The position numbers and the translations under genes are program-made. Under the pieces are notes generated by a model. That model worked only from the letters and a program-made list of their open reading frames with translations, ran no database searches and was not told the DNA's origin. Below are positions 1-8,485 of a stretch of DNA of 35,435 bases, in pieces (the first letter of the stretch is position 1; each line of letters opens with the position of its first letter). The DNA is taken from assembly GCA_026399895.1 (NCBI GenBank), contig JAPLQC010000073.1, positions 51,723 to 87,157 of the forward strand. The letters are read 5' to 3'. This DNA comes from Burkholderiales bacterium (GTDB lineage: Bacteria > Pseudomonadota > Gammaproteobacteria > Burkholderiales > Burkholderiaceae_D).

Positions 1-3000
1 AAATCAGTTTGCATACCAGATCAATCAATCCCTTTTCAGTAGCCATTAGCAGAGCATTTTGTTTGAATGTGTTTATCGTCATCGCTTGTCGTTCTGCATT
101 CGGCAGAGATAACAAACGCGCTGCGATGCGAAGGCTGGCCGCGTTCGGGTGCAACGTCGAAATCATCAATGCATTATTTTTCCCATCGCTATGGTCTTCC
201 GAGAGCCACTCCGCATAAGGCGATGCAAGCAGTAATTCAACCGTTTTTTCATCACGGATGGACGTTGCAAACTTCAGCACATTCATTCCGCCGCCAAAAT
301 GCTCACGTATAAGCGTCGCCGCTTCCGGGCGCTGAAGGAGAAGTTTGCCAACCGAGAGCGACTTTTCTTGTAGCGATTGTCCCAGCACGTTTCGGCCCAG
401 CTTGTCGGTCACGCGAAGTTGATTTTCTGCGTTTGTAAGCTTGAGCAACTCTGCGGCACACGCAGCGTCATCGTTGAGTGTGGCCAGTTGCAGAGGTGTG
501 AGATTTAATTGTCCGGGCAGCAAAGCCAGATCTGCTGCACCCGGGACTTCGAGAAGCATGCGCAGGAGGTGAGGTTTTTTACCATAAACTGCCATGTAAA
601 CGCTGGTGTTTTCGCCTTTAAATTGACGAGATATCCTGATCTGATTGGGCGCATTTGGCGCTTTCAAAAGTGCTCGTAGTGCTTCTACCGATTCCCACTC
701 GATCGCCAATTGCAGTGGGGTATATCCAAGTCGGTTAATGGTGAGCGCGCTGTTCAGGCCAGCGGGTGATTTAAGAATTTTTTCGACAAACTCCGTGCGG
801 TCGAGAAAGCTGGCCAGTGCCAAGGGGGTCATGTCATATTTACGGTCTGCCGTGCTCAGCAGGCCTGGTGCCTTGCGATTTTTTAGAAGCTCTTCCGCAC
901 CATTCAGGTCGTTCAAGTAGATCTTTGATAAAAGAGGATTGCTACCTTTTTCCTGCACGATTAAGCCAAGTTCTCTTAAAAACTCTTTTTTCTGCTCCGA
1001 GAAACTAGGATTGTTGGCGGGCGGAGAGTGATTGAATTTATCGCGATCGTTGGGGGGCAGTTCTCTGTGCGGCGCCTGCGAGGATTTTGTCGGCTTTACG
1101 GCCGTTTCCATGTTCTGGCTTTGCGACAGGCTGTCCTCGGGTAGAAAGGACTCCAGAACCTTTAGATAGGCTGGAGGAACAGAGGCTTTGTACACGTAGA
1201 AAAACTGTTTTAGGTGCGGAATCACCACCGACTTGTCTAGTCTCGATAGAAACGCGTTCAGAGCAGCAATCACCTCGTTTCCTGCCAGTACTGGCGCTGT
1301 AATGATGAGCGGAAGCAGCGAGAGAGTTTCGTTCTTGCTCTTCGGGTCCATCCTGTCAAGCAGCCACTCAACTAGATTCTTGTCGCCGTCGGTGATCGCA
1401 TAGAACAGTGGCGGCTTATGATGCTTGTCTTCGCGAGTCGACAGGGTGGCATCTCGGGTAACCATCTCTTCGAGCTTGGTCATGCGGGCTTTCAGGCCTG
1501 GGTTCCTGATCGCGTCGAACCATTGCTTTTCGAGAGCTGCACGATTTTTTGCGCTCAGCGGGACGGATGCCGGAGTAGTGTTTTGCTGCCTGTCGACGCC
1601 TGCATTTTTCGTCGTATCGGATTTGAACGCGCTTTTGGCAGCGCTATCGCTGGCATTCTTTTCCCGGCGCTCGCTCGCCGAATTTTTCCCGGCGGCCGTA
1701 CTTGTGCTGATCACGCTTGAACCCGGCAGCCCGGGTTTGTGAGGGATATTTACCGTATTTTCACGTGGCGTCACCTTCGGCGCTGTCGACGAAAGCGGTG
1801 TAGTTGATGCTGTCGTGCGAGGTGGCCGTATGGTTTTTTTTGCCTGGCTCCATTCATCCGCTCGCTTGCCGTAGCCCGCTGCATCTTGCTGTTTATCCTT
1901 CTTGCCGGGGGCGGTCAACGAGTCGTTGTCCTTGTCCGCCGTGTTTTCTACTTTTTTCTCGATGATGCTGGTTTCGCCGACCAGCTTGCGCTTTTCAGAC
2001 TTGGGCTCTTTAGTCTCTGCTACCGGTGCCGATGCGGGCGCCACAGGCTCTGGCTCCCTCACTACCGGCGGCGCTTCTTTCGCTGCGCGCCGCTTGATTT
2101 CGGATTCGATATCGGACAGTTCGATCGGCCTAAGGTCATTGGCAGGTCGTTGCGGCAGCAGCTGCCGCAACATTTGCTCGAAACCTGTCAGGCGAGAGAT
2201 GTCCTGCTTGCACCGCATTAGGATCGCCTGCAAGTAGGGCAGCGAATCTTCCTGGTGCGGGCCGGCTGCGAGGAGCGCATCGATGGCAGTGCCGGCGTTC
2301 GGGCTACCCTTTGCCGGCGTCCAGGCCAGCGCTGCCCTCAGTGCGAGCGCACGCGAGCGTCCCTCCCATTTCGCACTGTTCGCTTCGCTGGCGACTCCGA
2401 GGAGTTGTTCGATCAGTGCCGGCAGTTGCGTACCCGGCGCAAGGTCGTGCAGCGCCACCAGTGCCGAAAGCATCGAGGCAACCGAGGACCCATCGAACGT
2501 CGAGTCGACCTCGAGCGCATGAAGCTGCGCCGCCCACGACAAAGTTGCCGAGCGCATCAGGGGGCCACCGGCCTTGCCCCATTTGTCCATCGCCTTGATG
2601 AAGCTGCCGATGTTGGCCAGCGTCTGATCCGGCTTGCCGAACCAATCGACCTGTCCCCAGAATGTTTCAGATGCGCTCAGTTGAAGAAGCTGCGTCGCGG
2701 CAGCAGAGAATTCAGGCGATTGAAGTATCGCGGTTGAAGCTCCGGGCCGCAGGGCGCACTCATAAATCACGCGAATCAGGTTCGCGCTGTTGCCGAGGGT
2801 CTGCGCGGACCTCCCCGTCATGTCCGTTACTTGTATCGGCAACGTGAGGTTCAGCAGTCTTTTCAGCACCTGCTGCGCCTCAGGGCTGCCGACGGATATG
2901 AAACCGGCATCGAGGAAATCCTTGATCGTGTTTCCGATATTGGTGACTTCGACACCGTTGGGCGGGATGCGTATTGGTGCAGCCGGTGAACCATTGCTGT

Positions 3001-4069
3001 TTGACGGCCCAGGCCTGCTGGTCAGTTCATCCAATGCCTCGGCACTCGCCAGTGACAATGCTAGTTCACCCAGAATCTGCCGATTCTTTTTTCCCGCTTC
3101 GCTTTTGTCGAGCTTGATCAGGCCGAAGGTGCGGATGGTGTTCAGCTGTACAAAGACCTTGCCTAATTGCCGTGATACGACTTTGCCGTCCTCCGAAACC
3201 ACCTTGCCGCTGGTCGCCGCCCAAGCGCCAAAGATGTCGATGGAGCGCGCGAAGATCGCCCGCACATAGTTGCTGTCGCTGCGTAATAGCTTGGCTTTGA
3301 GTAAGCGCGACTGTAATTTCAGTGTGTCCAGAAGACAGCCGTTCGACGGCAGATCGCGCGGCAGTCCTGCTGTCATCGCTTGCAGCATCAGCGCATCATT
3401 CACTGTGCGCAGTGGCGTCCCCAGCTTGGCCAGCTGTGTCTTGTTGAACAATGTGTGCATGACGCTATCGTCAAAGACGGTTGCGAGGCCGTTGCAGAGC
3501 CCCCGCACTTCTCTCGCGGACAGACTTTCCAGCAGCGTGTTGGTTGCTTGGCGCTTGCCGGCTATCTCGATCCCGTGCTTGCTCGCTTCACCCGCCTGGA
3601 GGAATCGTTCGAGCTTGGTGATGCAGGTGCCAATGCTGCCGCCGAATTTTCGAAGCTTTTCGAGATCGTCGCTGTTGCCGTTTCGGGCAAGCGTCTCTAT
3701 CGCTTTTTGGGAATCCTTGATGCCATTAAAAAGCTCCAGTGTTTCGACAAGGTCGAAATGGTCGGTGCGATTGATATTTGCAACACGGTCTTGCAGTGAG
3801 CCCAACTGATATCGCTCGGATTTCAGCGACCACTGCTGATGGCCTTCATAGTCGCCTTCGTTAAAGTCTTCTGCAACATCGGATGCGATCAGCGGATTCG
3901 CTGATGGCTGGCGTGACCGCATACGTGTTTCATTCGACGTGTTTGTGAGCTTTGCGGATGGTGTGCCTGATTGTCGGTTTTGATTGGCATTCGCTTGCCA
4001 CGCATCGAACGACGATGACGAAGAAGAAGATGAGGAAAAAGACGGGGAGTGGTTAGCGTGTGGGTGCAT
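1..4069 (-). CDS. Very large modular ankyrin-repeat protein, candidate type III effector (3' end outside window)
   Basis: An ATG at 4069 (preceded by GGAGAA) opens a frame that I read codon by codon to the window edge with no stop: at least 1,356 residues, C-terminus missing. Seen: residues 1-75 are polar and disordered, with nine serines in a row at 12-20 and no acidic residue before 22. About 75-640 is helix-rich, with spaced motifs such as LANIGSFIKAMDKWGK (near 485-500) and TLGNSANLIRVIYE (near 424-437). About 650-840 is a Pro/Lys/Ser/Thr/Glu-rich linker. Near 885 comes an ankyrin-like unit (KPPLFYAITDGDKNLVEWLL), then a second disordered stretch (about 977-1027), then a run of ankyrin repeats from about 1050 (TPLALASFLDRTEFVEKIL; GYTPLQLAIEWESVEALRAL). 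There is no Sec signal peptide or membrane segment. Known: ankyrin repeats bind proteins, and Ser-rich N-termini plus SKWP-type helical repeats occur in plant-pathogen type III effectors. Inference: a translocated or host-interacting protein. No secretion genes or chaperone are visible nearby, so the effector role is unproven. The reading frame is certain. Confidence 0.85.
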   Translation of the reverse strand, partial: MHPHANHSPSFSSSSSSSSSFDAWQANANQNRQSGTPSAKLTNTSNETRMRSRQPSANPLIASDVAEDFNEGDYEGHQQWSLKSERYQLGSLQDRVANINRTDHFDLVETLELFNGIKDSQKAIETLARNGNSDDLEKLRKFGGSIGTCITKLERFLQAGEASKHGIEIAGKRQATNTLLESLSAREVRGLCNGLATVFDDSVMHTLFNKTQLAKLGTPLRTVNDALMLQAMTAGLPRDLPSNGCLLDTLKLQSRLLKAKLLRSDSNYVRAIFARSIDIFGAWAATSGKVVSEDGKVVSRQLGKVFVQLNTIRTFGLIKLDKSEAGKKNRQILGELALSLASAEALDELTSRPGPSNSNGSPAAPIRIPPNGVEVTNIGNTIKDFLDAGFISVGSPEAQQVLKRLLNLTLPIQVTDMTGRSAQTLGNSANLIRVIYECALRPGASTAILQSPEFSAAATQLLQLSASETFWGQVDWFGKPDQTLANIGSFIKAMDKWGKAGGPLMRSATLSWAAQLHALEVDSTFDGSSVASMLSALVALHDLAPGTQLPALIEQLLGVASEANSAKWEGRSRALALRAALAWTPAKGSPNAGTAIDALLAAGPHQEDSLPYLQAILMRCKQDISRLTGFEQMLRQLLPQRPANDLRPIELSDIESEIKRRAAKEAPPVVREPEPVAPASAPVAETKEPKSEKRKLVGETSIIEKKVENTADKDNDSLTAPGKKDKQQDAAGYGKRADEWSQAKKTIRPPRTTASTTPLSSTAPKVTPRENTVNIPHKPGLPGSSVISTSTAAGKNSASERREKNASDSAAKSAFKSDTTKNAGVDRQQNTTPASVPLSAKNRAALEKQWFDAIRNPGLKARMTKLEEMVTRDATLSTREDKHHKPPLFYAITDGDKNLVEWLLDRMDPKSKNETLSLLPLIITAPVLAGNEVIAALNAFLSRLDKSVVIPHLKQFFYVYKASVPPAYLKVLESFLPEDSLSQSQNMETAVKPTKSSQAPHRELPPNDRDKFNHSPPANNPSFSEQKKEFLRELGLIVQEKGSNPLLSKIYLNDLNGAEELLKNRKAPGLLSTADRKYDMTPLALASFLDRTEFVEKILKSPAGLNSALTINRLGYTPLQLAIEWESVEALRALLKAPNAPNQIRISRQFKGENTSVYMAVYGKKPHLLRMLLEVPGAADLALLPGQLNLTPLQLATLNDDAACAAELLKLTNAENQLRVTDKLGRNVLGQSLQEKSLSVGKLLLQRPEAATLIREHFGGGMNVLKFATSIRDEKTVELLLASPYAEWLSEDHSDGKNNALMISTLHPNAASLRIAARLLSLPNAERQAMTINTFKQNALLMATEKGLIDLVCKLI

Positions 4070-4135
4070 GGGGTTCTCCGGAATATAAACGGGGGCTTTG
4101 TAGCCTCACTTCCGGACCGGTTCCACTCGCTGCTG

Positions 4136-4164
4136 GAAAAGAAAAAGCCCTCCGGAGAGGGCTT
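4136..4164 (-). terminator. Rho-independent terminator after the yccA-like gene
   Basis: AAGCCCTC (4145-4152) pairs with GAGGGCTT (4157-4164) around a CGGA loop. Read on the minus strand, the 8-bp stem is followed at once by TTTTTCTTTTCC. It lies just downstream of the yccA-like stop and about 70 bp before the start of the large ankyrin gene, so the two minus-strand genes are probably separate transcripts. Confidence 0.85.
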
Positions 4165-4187
4165 GAACTAAAACATATGGAGCTGAC

Positions 4188-4217
4188 TCATTCGCGCTCA
4201 CCGCCGAAAATGCCCAG
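4188..4217 (-). pseudogene. Out-of-frame remnant of the yccA C-terminus
   Basis: Read on the minus strand from 4217 to 4188, this encodes LLGIFGGERE followed by TGA. That is the usual ending of betaproteobacterial YccA proteins. It overlaps the last codons of the shortened yccA frame in a different phase and marks the right-hand side of the deletion. Confidence 0.7.
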
Positions 4218-4776
4218 CAGGGATGTAGGCAGAGAAGATCACAACAGCGACCAACGAGATCACGATCTGCAACGCAGGCATCTGCAGGAAGATATTGGCA
4301 ACACCTGCCAGCAGGATGACGATGACACCCGCGAACAACCAGCTCGACATGCCAGAAAAATCACGCTTGCTGGTGGTCGCAATCGATGCCATGGCAGCAA
4401 ACACGACAGCGGTGCCGCCAAAAGCAGTCATGATCAGTTGCGGTCCGTTAGCGAAATGCAGGATATGGCCGATCATGCGCGAGAGCATCAGACCCATGAA
4501 GAAGGTGAAGCCCAGCAGCAAGACCACGCCCAAGCCGGAGTTTTTGGTGCGCTCGATGCCGTAGAAGAAACCGAAGGCGATCGCTAGAAACGCGATGAAG
4601 CTCAATATGGGACTGCCAGCGAACAGCGAGAAGTGCATCTGCACCCCAAGCCAAGCCCCCAACACCGTCGGCAGCATGGTTAGCGCCAGCAGCCAGTAGG
4701 TGTTGCGCAATACGCGGTGACGTACGACGGAAGTGTCGTCCAGCGTGCCGTATTGAGTGGGTAGCGGTTGGTTCAT
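4198..4776 (-). CDS. yccA: YccA/Bax-inhibitor-1 family inner-membrane protein, C-terminus lost to an internal deletion
   Basis: 192 residues; ATG at 4776 with GGAGG 5 nt upstream. The hydrophobic pattern gives about six membrane helices (WLLALTMLPTVLGAWLGV, ILSFIAFLAIAFGFFYGI, GVVLLLGFTFFMGLMLS, LIMTAFGGTAVVFAAMA, WLFAGVIVILLAGVANIF, IVISLVAVVIFSAYI), matching the YccA/UPF0005 branch of the BI-1 family. E. coli YccA is a substrate and modulator of the FtsH protease. Members normally have about 220-235 residues and end with a seventh helix and a tail like LLGIFGGERE. Here the frame goes from FSAYI straight into PAGHFRR and stops. Bases 4188-4217 on the same strand, read in another frame, still encode LLGIFGGERE-stop, so roughly 110-120 bp between them appear deleted with loss of frame. 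The last helix and the conserved acidic region before it are missing. Probably a damaged gene, though its start and promoter region are intact. Confidence 0.85.
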   Translation of the reverse strand: MNQPLPTQYGTLDDTSVVRHRVLRNTYWLLALTMLPTVLGAWLGVQMHFSLFAGSPILSFIAFLAIAFGFFYGIERTKNSGLGVVLLLGFTFFMGLMLSRMIGHILHFANGPQLIMTAFGGTAVVFAAMASIATTSKRDFSGMSSWLFAGVIVILLAGVANIFLQMPALQIVISLVAVVIFSAYIPAGHFRR

Positions 4777-4797
4777 TTGACCTCCATTTTCAAATTA

Positions 4798-4828
4798 ATA
4801 ACAGCCGGCGAAGCTCGCCACCTGTCAA
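4798..4828 (-). promoter_or_regulatory. Putative sigma-70 promoter of the yccA-like gene
   Basis: On the minus strand a perfect TTGACA (4828-4823) is followed 19 nt later by TGTTAT (4803-4798), about 22 nt before the ATG. The spacing is longer than the 17 nt optimum. The spacer contains the inverted repeat GGCGA-GCT-TCGCC, which could be an operator or chance. Confidence 0.4.
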
Positions 4829-4999
4829 TTCGATAATTTACCTTACTTTGTTGCAGGCTGCACCCGTCTCGGCAAAGCCCGATTTGCCAGCCAGCGTCGC
4901 TAGAGCGGCCTGAAAGGGGTACTTTCATGTTAAAATCAAAAGTTATCAAATAATTCTCCCCAATTCTTTAACCCTTTCATTCTATTGGAGTTTTTTCAG

Positions 5000-5425
5000 A
5001 TGAGCACCGAGCGCACCCTGTCAATCATCAAGCCGGATGCAGTGGCCAAGAACGTCATCGGACAGATCTACAGCCGATTCGAAAACGCTGGCCTAAAAGT
5101 GATCGCTGCCCGCATGGTTCAGCTCTCTCGCGCCGAGGCGGAAGGGTTCTACGCTGTCCATCGTGAGCGTCCGTTTTTCAAAGATCTGGTCGATTTCATG
5201 ATCTCCGGTCCGGTAATGATTCAAGTGCTGGAAGGCGACAACGCGATCGTGAAAAATCGTGATTTGATGGGCGCTACAGACCCTAAGAAAGCCGATAAGG
5301 GAACTATCCGTGCTGATTTCGCCGACTCGATCGACGCTAACGCTGTCCATGGTTCCGATGCCCCGGACACAGCAAAAAACGAAATCGCTTATTTTTTCCC
5401 GAGTTTGAACGTTTACTCTCGCTAA
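5000..5425 (+). CDS. ndk: Nucleoside diphosphate kinase
   Basis: 141 residues, the family's usual size. It transfers the gamma-phosphate between nucleoside triphosphates and diphosphates through a phospho-histidine, balancing NTP and dNTP pools in the cytoplasm. The N-terminus [20 protein letters not shown] and the active-site block NAVHGSDAP (His117) are characteristic. I chose the ATG at 5000 over the upstream in-frame ATG at 4985 because it is the one preceded at normal distance by GGAG (4987-4990) and it aligns with family N-termini. It is the first gene of the long plus-strand housekeeping run, with rlmN 96 bp downstream. The divergent yccA-like gene lies 223 bp away. A weak promoter candidate (CTGAAA 4910-4915 and TAAAAT 4931-4936) has only a 15-nt spacer and is unconvincing. 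Confidence 0.98.
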   Translation: MSTERTLSIIKPDAVAKNVIGQIYSRFENAGLKVIAARMVQLSRAEAEGFYAVHRERPFFKDLVDFMISGPVMIQVLEGDNAIVKNRDLMGATDPKKADKGTIRADFADSIDANAVHGSDAPDTAKNEIAYFFPSLNVYSR

Positions 5426-5521
5426 TCTGATTAACGCGAGTAGCGCAAGCCAAGGGGCTGAAACAAGACGCGCGCATCGTCGCGATGTCCAACTCGGCCG
5501 CAAGGAGTTTGGGGGGTAACC

Positions 5522-6679
5522 ATGGCGGCATTGACCAATCTGCTGGATCTGGAACCCGCTGCGCTTATTCGCTGGTGCGGCGAACTTGGCGAGCAGCCAT
5601 TTCGCGCGAAGCAGTTGCAGCGCTGGATACATCAATTCGGCGAGGCCGACTTCGATGCGATGACCGATCTCGCCAAATCCTTGCGCGAAAAGCTGAAGCT
5701 TCACGCAACGGTAACTGCGCCAGCGATCATCAGCGATAACACCGCCTCCGACGGCACACGCAAGTGGTTGATCGACGTTGGCGATGGTAACGCGGTCGAA
5801 ACGGTTTTTATCCCGGAAGAAAATCGCGGCACGCTGTGTGTCTCCACGCAAGCTGGCTGCGCCGTGAACTGCCGATTTTGCTCCACTGGTAAGCAAGGCT
5901 TCTCGCGCAATCTCACGATTGGCGAGATTGTCGGGCAACTCTGGATGGCCGAGCGAACCCTGCGGCGCGAGAAGGGCGTCACGGCCGGACCCAAAGGCGA
6001 GCGCCAGATTACAAATGTAGTCATGATGGGCATGGGTGAGCCGTTGCTCAACTATGAACCGACGGTCGCTGCGCTTAAGCTGATGCTCGACGATAACGCC
6101 TACGGCCTCTCGCGTCGTCGCGTCACGGTATCAACCAGTGGCGTTGTGCCCATGATGGACAAAATGTCCGGCGACTGCGCCGTCGCGCTTGCTGTTTCTT
6201 TACATGCGTCGAACGACGTGCTGCGTGATGACTTGGTGCCGCTGAACCGTAAGTATCCGCTGGTCGAGTTGCTTGCGGCATGCAAGCGCTACTTGGAATT
6301 TGCGCCGCGCGATTTCATTACATTCGAGTACTGCATGCTGGACGGCGTCAACGACACGGATGCACATGCGCGCGAGCTGCTCAAGCTGGTGAGTGATGTG
6401 CCTTGCAAGTTTAATTTGATTCCATTCAATCCGTTTCCGGCTTCGGGGTTGCGTCGTTCTGGCGCCACGCGCATCAAGGCTTTCTCTCAAATTCTGATGG
6501 ATGCCGGTATCGTGACAACCGTTCGCAAAACACGCGGTGATGATATCGATGCAGCCTGCGGCCAACTGGCCGGCGATGTGCAGGACCGTACGCGTGTGCA
6601 AGAAAGAATGCGGAGTTTGGATTCGTATCAGCAAAAGTACGGCGCTGATTTCGGTCGTATCGTTGAGATTCCTGGGTAA
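5522..6679 (+). CDS. rlmN: Dual-specificity 23S rRNA/tRNA adenine-C2 methyltransferase RlmN
   Basis: 385 residues. It is a radical-SAM enzyme that methylates C2 of A2503 in 23S rRNA and A37 of some tRNAs, supporting translational fidelity. The [4Fe-4S] site is C113-x3-C117-x2-C120 in [13 protein letters not shown]. Further family marks are [21 protein letters not shown] and the C-terminal [13 protein letters not shown], whose cysteine carries the transient methyl adduct. The ATG at 5522 follows a G-rich stretch (AAGGAG at 5500-5505 is rather far, GGGGGG is nearer). pilW starts 7 bp after the stop, the usual betaproteobacterial arrangement ndk-rlmN-pilW-rodZ-ispG. Nothing is missing. Confidence 0.98.
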   Translation: MAALTNLLDLEPAALIRWCGELGEQPFRAKQLQRWIHQFGEADFDAMTDLAKSLREKLKLHATVTAPAIISDNTASDGTRKWLIDVGDGNAVETVFIPEENRGTLCVSTQAGCAVNCRFCSTGKQGFSRNLTIGEIVGQLWMAERTLRREKGVTAGPKGERQITNVVMMGMGEPLLNYEPTVAALKLMLDDNAYGLSRRRVTVSTSGVVPMMDKMSGDCAVALAVSLHASNDVLRDDLVPLNRKYPLVELLAACKRYLEFAPRDFITFEYCMLDGVNDTDAHARELLKLVSDVPCKFNLIPFNPFPASGLRRSGATRIKAFSQILMDAGIVTTVRKTRGDDIDAACGQLAGDVQDRTRVQERMRSLDSYQQKYGADFGRIVEIPG

Positions 6680-6686
6680 AGTACCA

Positions 6687-7445
6687 ATGAGTCGTTGGAT
6701 TATTCTCGTCGCACTGCTGTCACTTGGCGCATGTACTCATGCATTGCATGATCCTGCAAGCACGGCAGATGCAGAACGACGCGCGAGCGCACGGCTTGAG
6801 CTGGCGAAAGCCTACTTCGCCGAGGGTAATCATGCGATCGCGCTTGAAGAAGCGAATCGCGCATTGGACGTGGCGCCCAACCGCGCCGATGTGCTCGGCC
6901 TGCGTGCGCTGGCCTTGATGCGGCTAGGCGAACCCGAGCAGGCGACGCAGAGCATGGAGCGTGCGCTGCGATTGGAACCGGATGATCCTGCACTGCAAAA
7001 CAATATGGGTTGGCTGCTCTGCGAAACCGGTAAGGCGGCCGAGGGCTTGCCTTATTTTGATCGCGCGCTATCCCACCGTCGTTATTTAGTACCGGCGAAT
7101 GCCGCGATGAACGCTGGTATTTGTAGTTTGAGACTGAATGATCGTGATCGTGCGGAGCATTATTTCCAGCGGGCGCTGCAAGCAGACCCCAGGTTGCTGG
7201 CAGCCAGGGCTCAACTGGCGCGGCTTGCCATCCAGCGAGGTGATGATCAGCAGGCGCGCCGACATTTCAAGCTTGTACTTGCTAGCGGCCATGCAGCTAG
7301 TCAGGACTACGCCTTAGCGGTGGATATCGAGCGGCGACTAGGCGACCGCGATGCTGAACGCAGCATCGCCGCACAGTGGAAACGGATATTCCCGGAATCC
7401 CCGCAGTTGCAGGCTTATTTGCGTACCGAAACCAATGAGCGATAA
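6687..7445 (+). CDS. pilW: Type IV pilus biogenesis/stability lipoprotein PilW (PilF)
   Basis: 252 residues from the ATG at 6687. The frame is open further upstream inside rlmN, but only this start yields a lipoprotein signal: MSRWIILVALLSLGAC, with LGAC16 as lipobox. The mature part is a string of tetratricopeptide repeats, for example AKAYFAEGNHAIALEEANRA, ALMRLGEPEQATQSMERAL and NDRDRAEHYFQRALQADP. The family anchors in the outer membrane and helps the PilQ secretin assemble and pilus fibres persist. No other pilus gene is present here. This gene habitually sits between rlmN and rodZ in beta- and gammaproteobacteria. Its 3' end overlaps the rodZ start by 11 bp, suggesting translational coupling. 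Confidence 0.93.
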   Translation: MSRWIILVALLSLGACTHALHDPASTADAERRASARLELAKAYFAEGNHAIALEEANRALDVAPNRADVLGLRALALMRLGEPEQATQSMERALRLEPDDPALQNNMGWLLCETGKAAEGLPYFDRALSHRRYLVPANAAMNAGICSLRLNDRDRAEHYFQRALQADPRLLAARAQLARLAIQRGDDQQARRHFKLVLASGHAASQDYALAVDIERRLGDRDAERSIAAQWKRIFPESPQLQAYLRTETNER

Positions 7446-8475
7446 AGACAAATCTGATCCGACGGCGTCCGGCACTGATCCGATCCACGATCCGATTACC
7501 GGGTCGGGGTCTGGACATATAGCTGATGATCATGCTTCGGCTGACCCAACAGGGTCGATGCCAGATGACACCGTATCGGCATCGTCGAGTGTCGGTGCTG
7601 ACGCGGCGTTGATAGCCGAGCAGCCGGCTTCGGTGGAATCAGTTTCTGCTGCTGATCAGGCTGACGGCCTGCATGCGGAACCTGTTGCTGAGAGCATTGC
7701 CCAGGAGCTACCGGGCGCTTTGTTGGCCAAGCGCCGTAAGGAGTTTCGTTTGTCGGTCGAAGATGTTTCCAATCGACTGAAAATCTCTCCACGTCAAATC
7801 GCTGCGTTGGAATCGGATGATTTCGCGCAACTCGCTAGCATGGCCACGGTCCGTGGCTTCATCCGCTCATATTGCAAGCTGCTAGAACTCGACCCGGCAC
7901 CGCTGATCGCCATGTTGTCGAACGAGCCTAATCCGGCATTCGATAGCATGGTGGTGAGGCGCCCATTGCCTGCTCCGGGTCTGCGCGGCCGACAATCGCC
8001 TCCGCCTCGGCGCCGCAGCTCGAGCAAGTGGCCTTCACTGGTGATGGCAGCGGCCGTGGTGATTGCGCTGGTATTTATCGCTTTTCGCTATGAGTGGTTC
8101 TCCGTGCCGAGTGTGGACTATGCCAAGGTGATCGATGCGCTACCGCCACTGACCGGCGGCAGAGAAGCGTCCTCGCCAGAGGCGGGGAACGAGAAAGCGG
8201 GTGTACTAAGCTCATTAGGAATTGGGGCGAGTTCTGCTAGCGCACTTGAAATCAAGGCGCGTGAAGATAGCTGGGTTGAGGTCACCACTGTCGAGGGTGA
8301 ACGTAGACTCATCTCGCGATTAATGAAAGCGGGGACGACAGAATTGCTTGAAGTGAACGAACCCGTGGTACTGGTGATCGGAAACGCGGCCGGTGTAGAT
8401 GCTAGCCTGCGTGGGCAGACGCTCAACCTACGCGCGGTAGCGCGCGATAACGTCGCTAAGCTGAGTCTCAAGTAA
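7435..8475 (+). CDS. rodZ: RodZ-like cytoskeletal membrane protein with helix-turn-helix domain
   Basis: 346 residues from the ATG at 7435, which overlaps the end of pilW. Order of parts: an acidic, low-complexity N-terminus of about 90 residues, longer than in E. coli; a Cro/CI-type helix-turn-helix at about 92-160 ([48 protein letters not shown]); a basic linker rich in Arg/Pro ([15 protein letters not shown]); one membrane helix ([16 protein letters not shown], about 202-222); and a periplasmic beta domain (DUF4115-like) from about 271. RodZ links MreB filaments to the elongation machinery. The HTH acts as a protein-protein domain there rather than in DNA binding. ispG begins 10 bp after the stop. 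A membrane-bound regulator is the alternative reading, but context favours RodZ. Confidence 0.9.
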   Translation: MSDKDKSDPTASGTDPIHDPITGSGSGHIADDHASADPTGSMPDDTVSASSSVGADAALIAEQPASVESVSAADQADGLHAEPVAESIAQELPGALLAKRRKEFRLSVEDVSNRLKISPRQIAALESDDFAQLASMATVRGFIRSYCKLLELDPAPLIAMLSNEPNPAFDSMVVRRPLPAPGLRGRQSPPPRRRSSSKWPSLVMAAAVVIALVFIAFRYEWFSVPSVDYAKVIDALPPLTGGREASSPEAGNEKAGVLSSLGIGASSASALEIKAREDSWVEVTTVEGERRLISRLMKAGTTELLEVNEPVVLVIGNAAGVDASLRGQTLNLRAVARDNVAKLSLK

Positions 8476-8485
8476 GGAGCTATTC

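Noticed and set aside
4070..4197. HrpB-type box (TTCG-N16-TTCG) expected for a Ralstonia-like effector gene
   Set aside because: No TTCG pair exists upstream of the ATG at 4069; only a loose TATATT close to the start.
4060..4587. Plus-strand reading frames across the yccA-like gene and the effector-like gene (also at 2255-2737, 2790-3269, 3270-3809)
   Set aside because: They lie opposite the true minus-strand frames, have no ribosome-binding sites and no protein-family likeness.
4910..4936. Sigma-70 promoter for ndk (CTGAAA and TAAAAT)
   Set aside because: The spacer is only 15 nt and the -35 match is weak.
4985..4999. Longer ndk start at 4985
   Set aside because: It would overlap the GGAG that serves the ATG at 5000, and it adds residues not found in the family.
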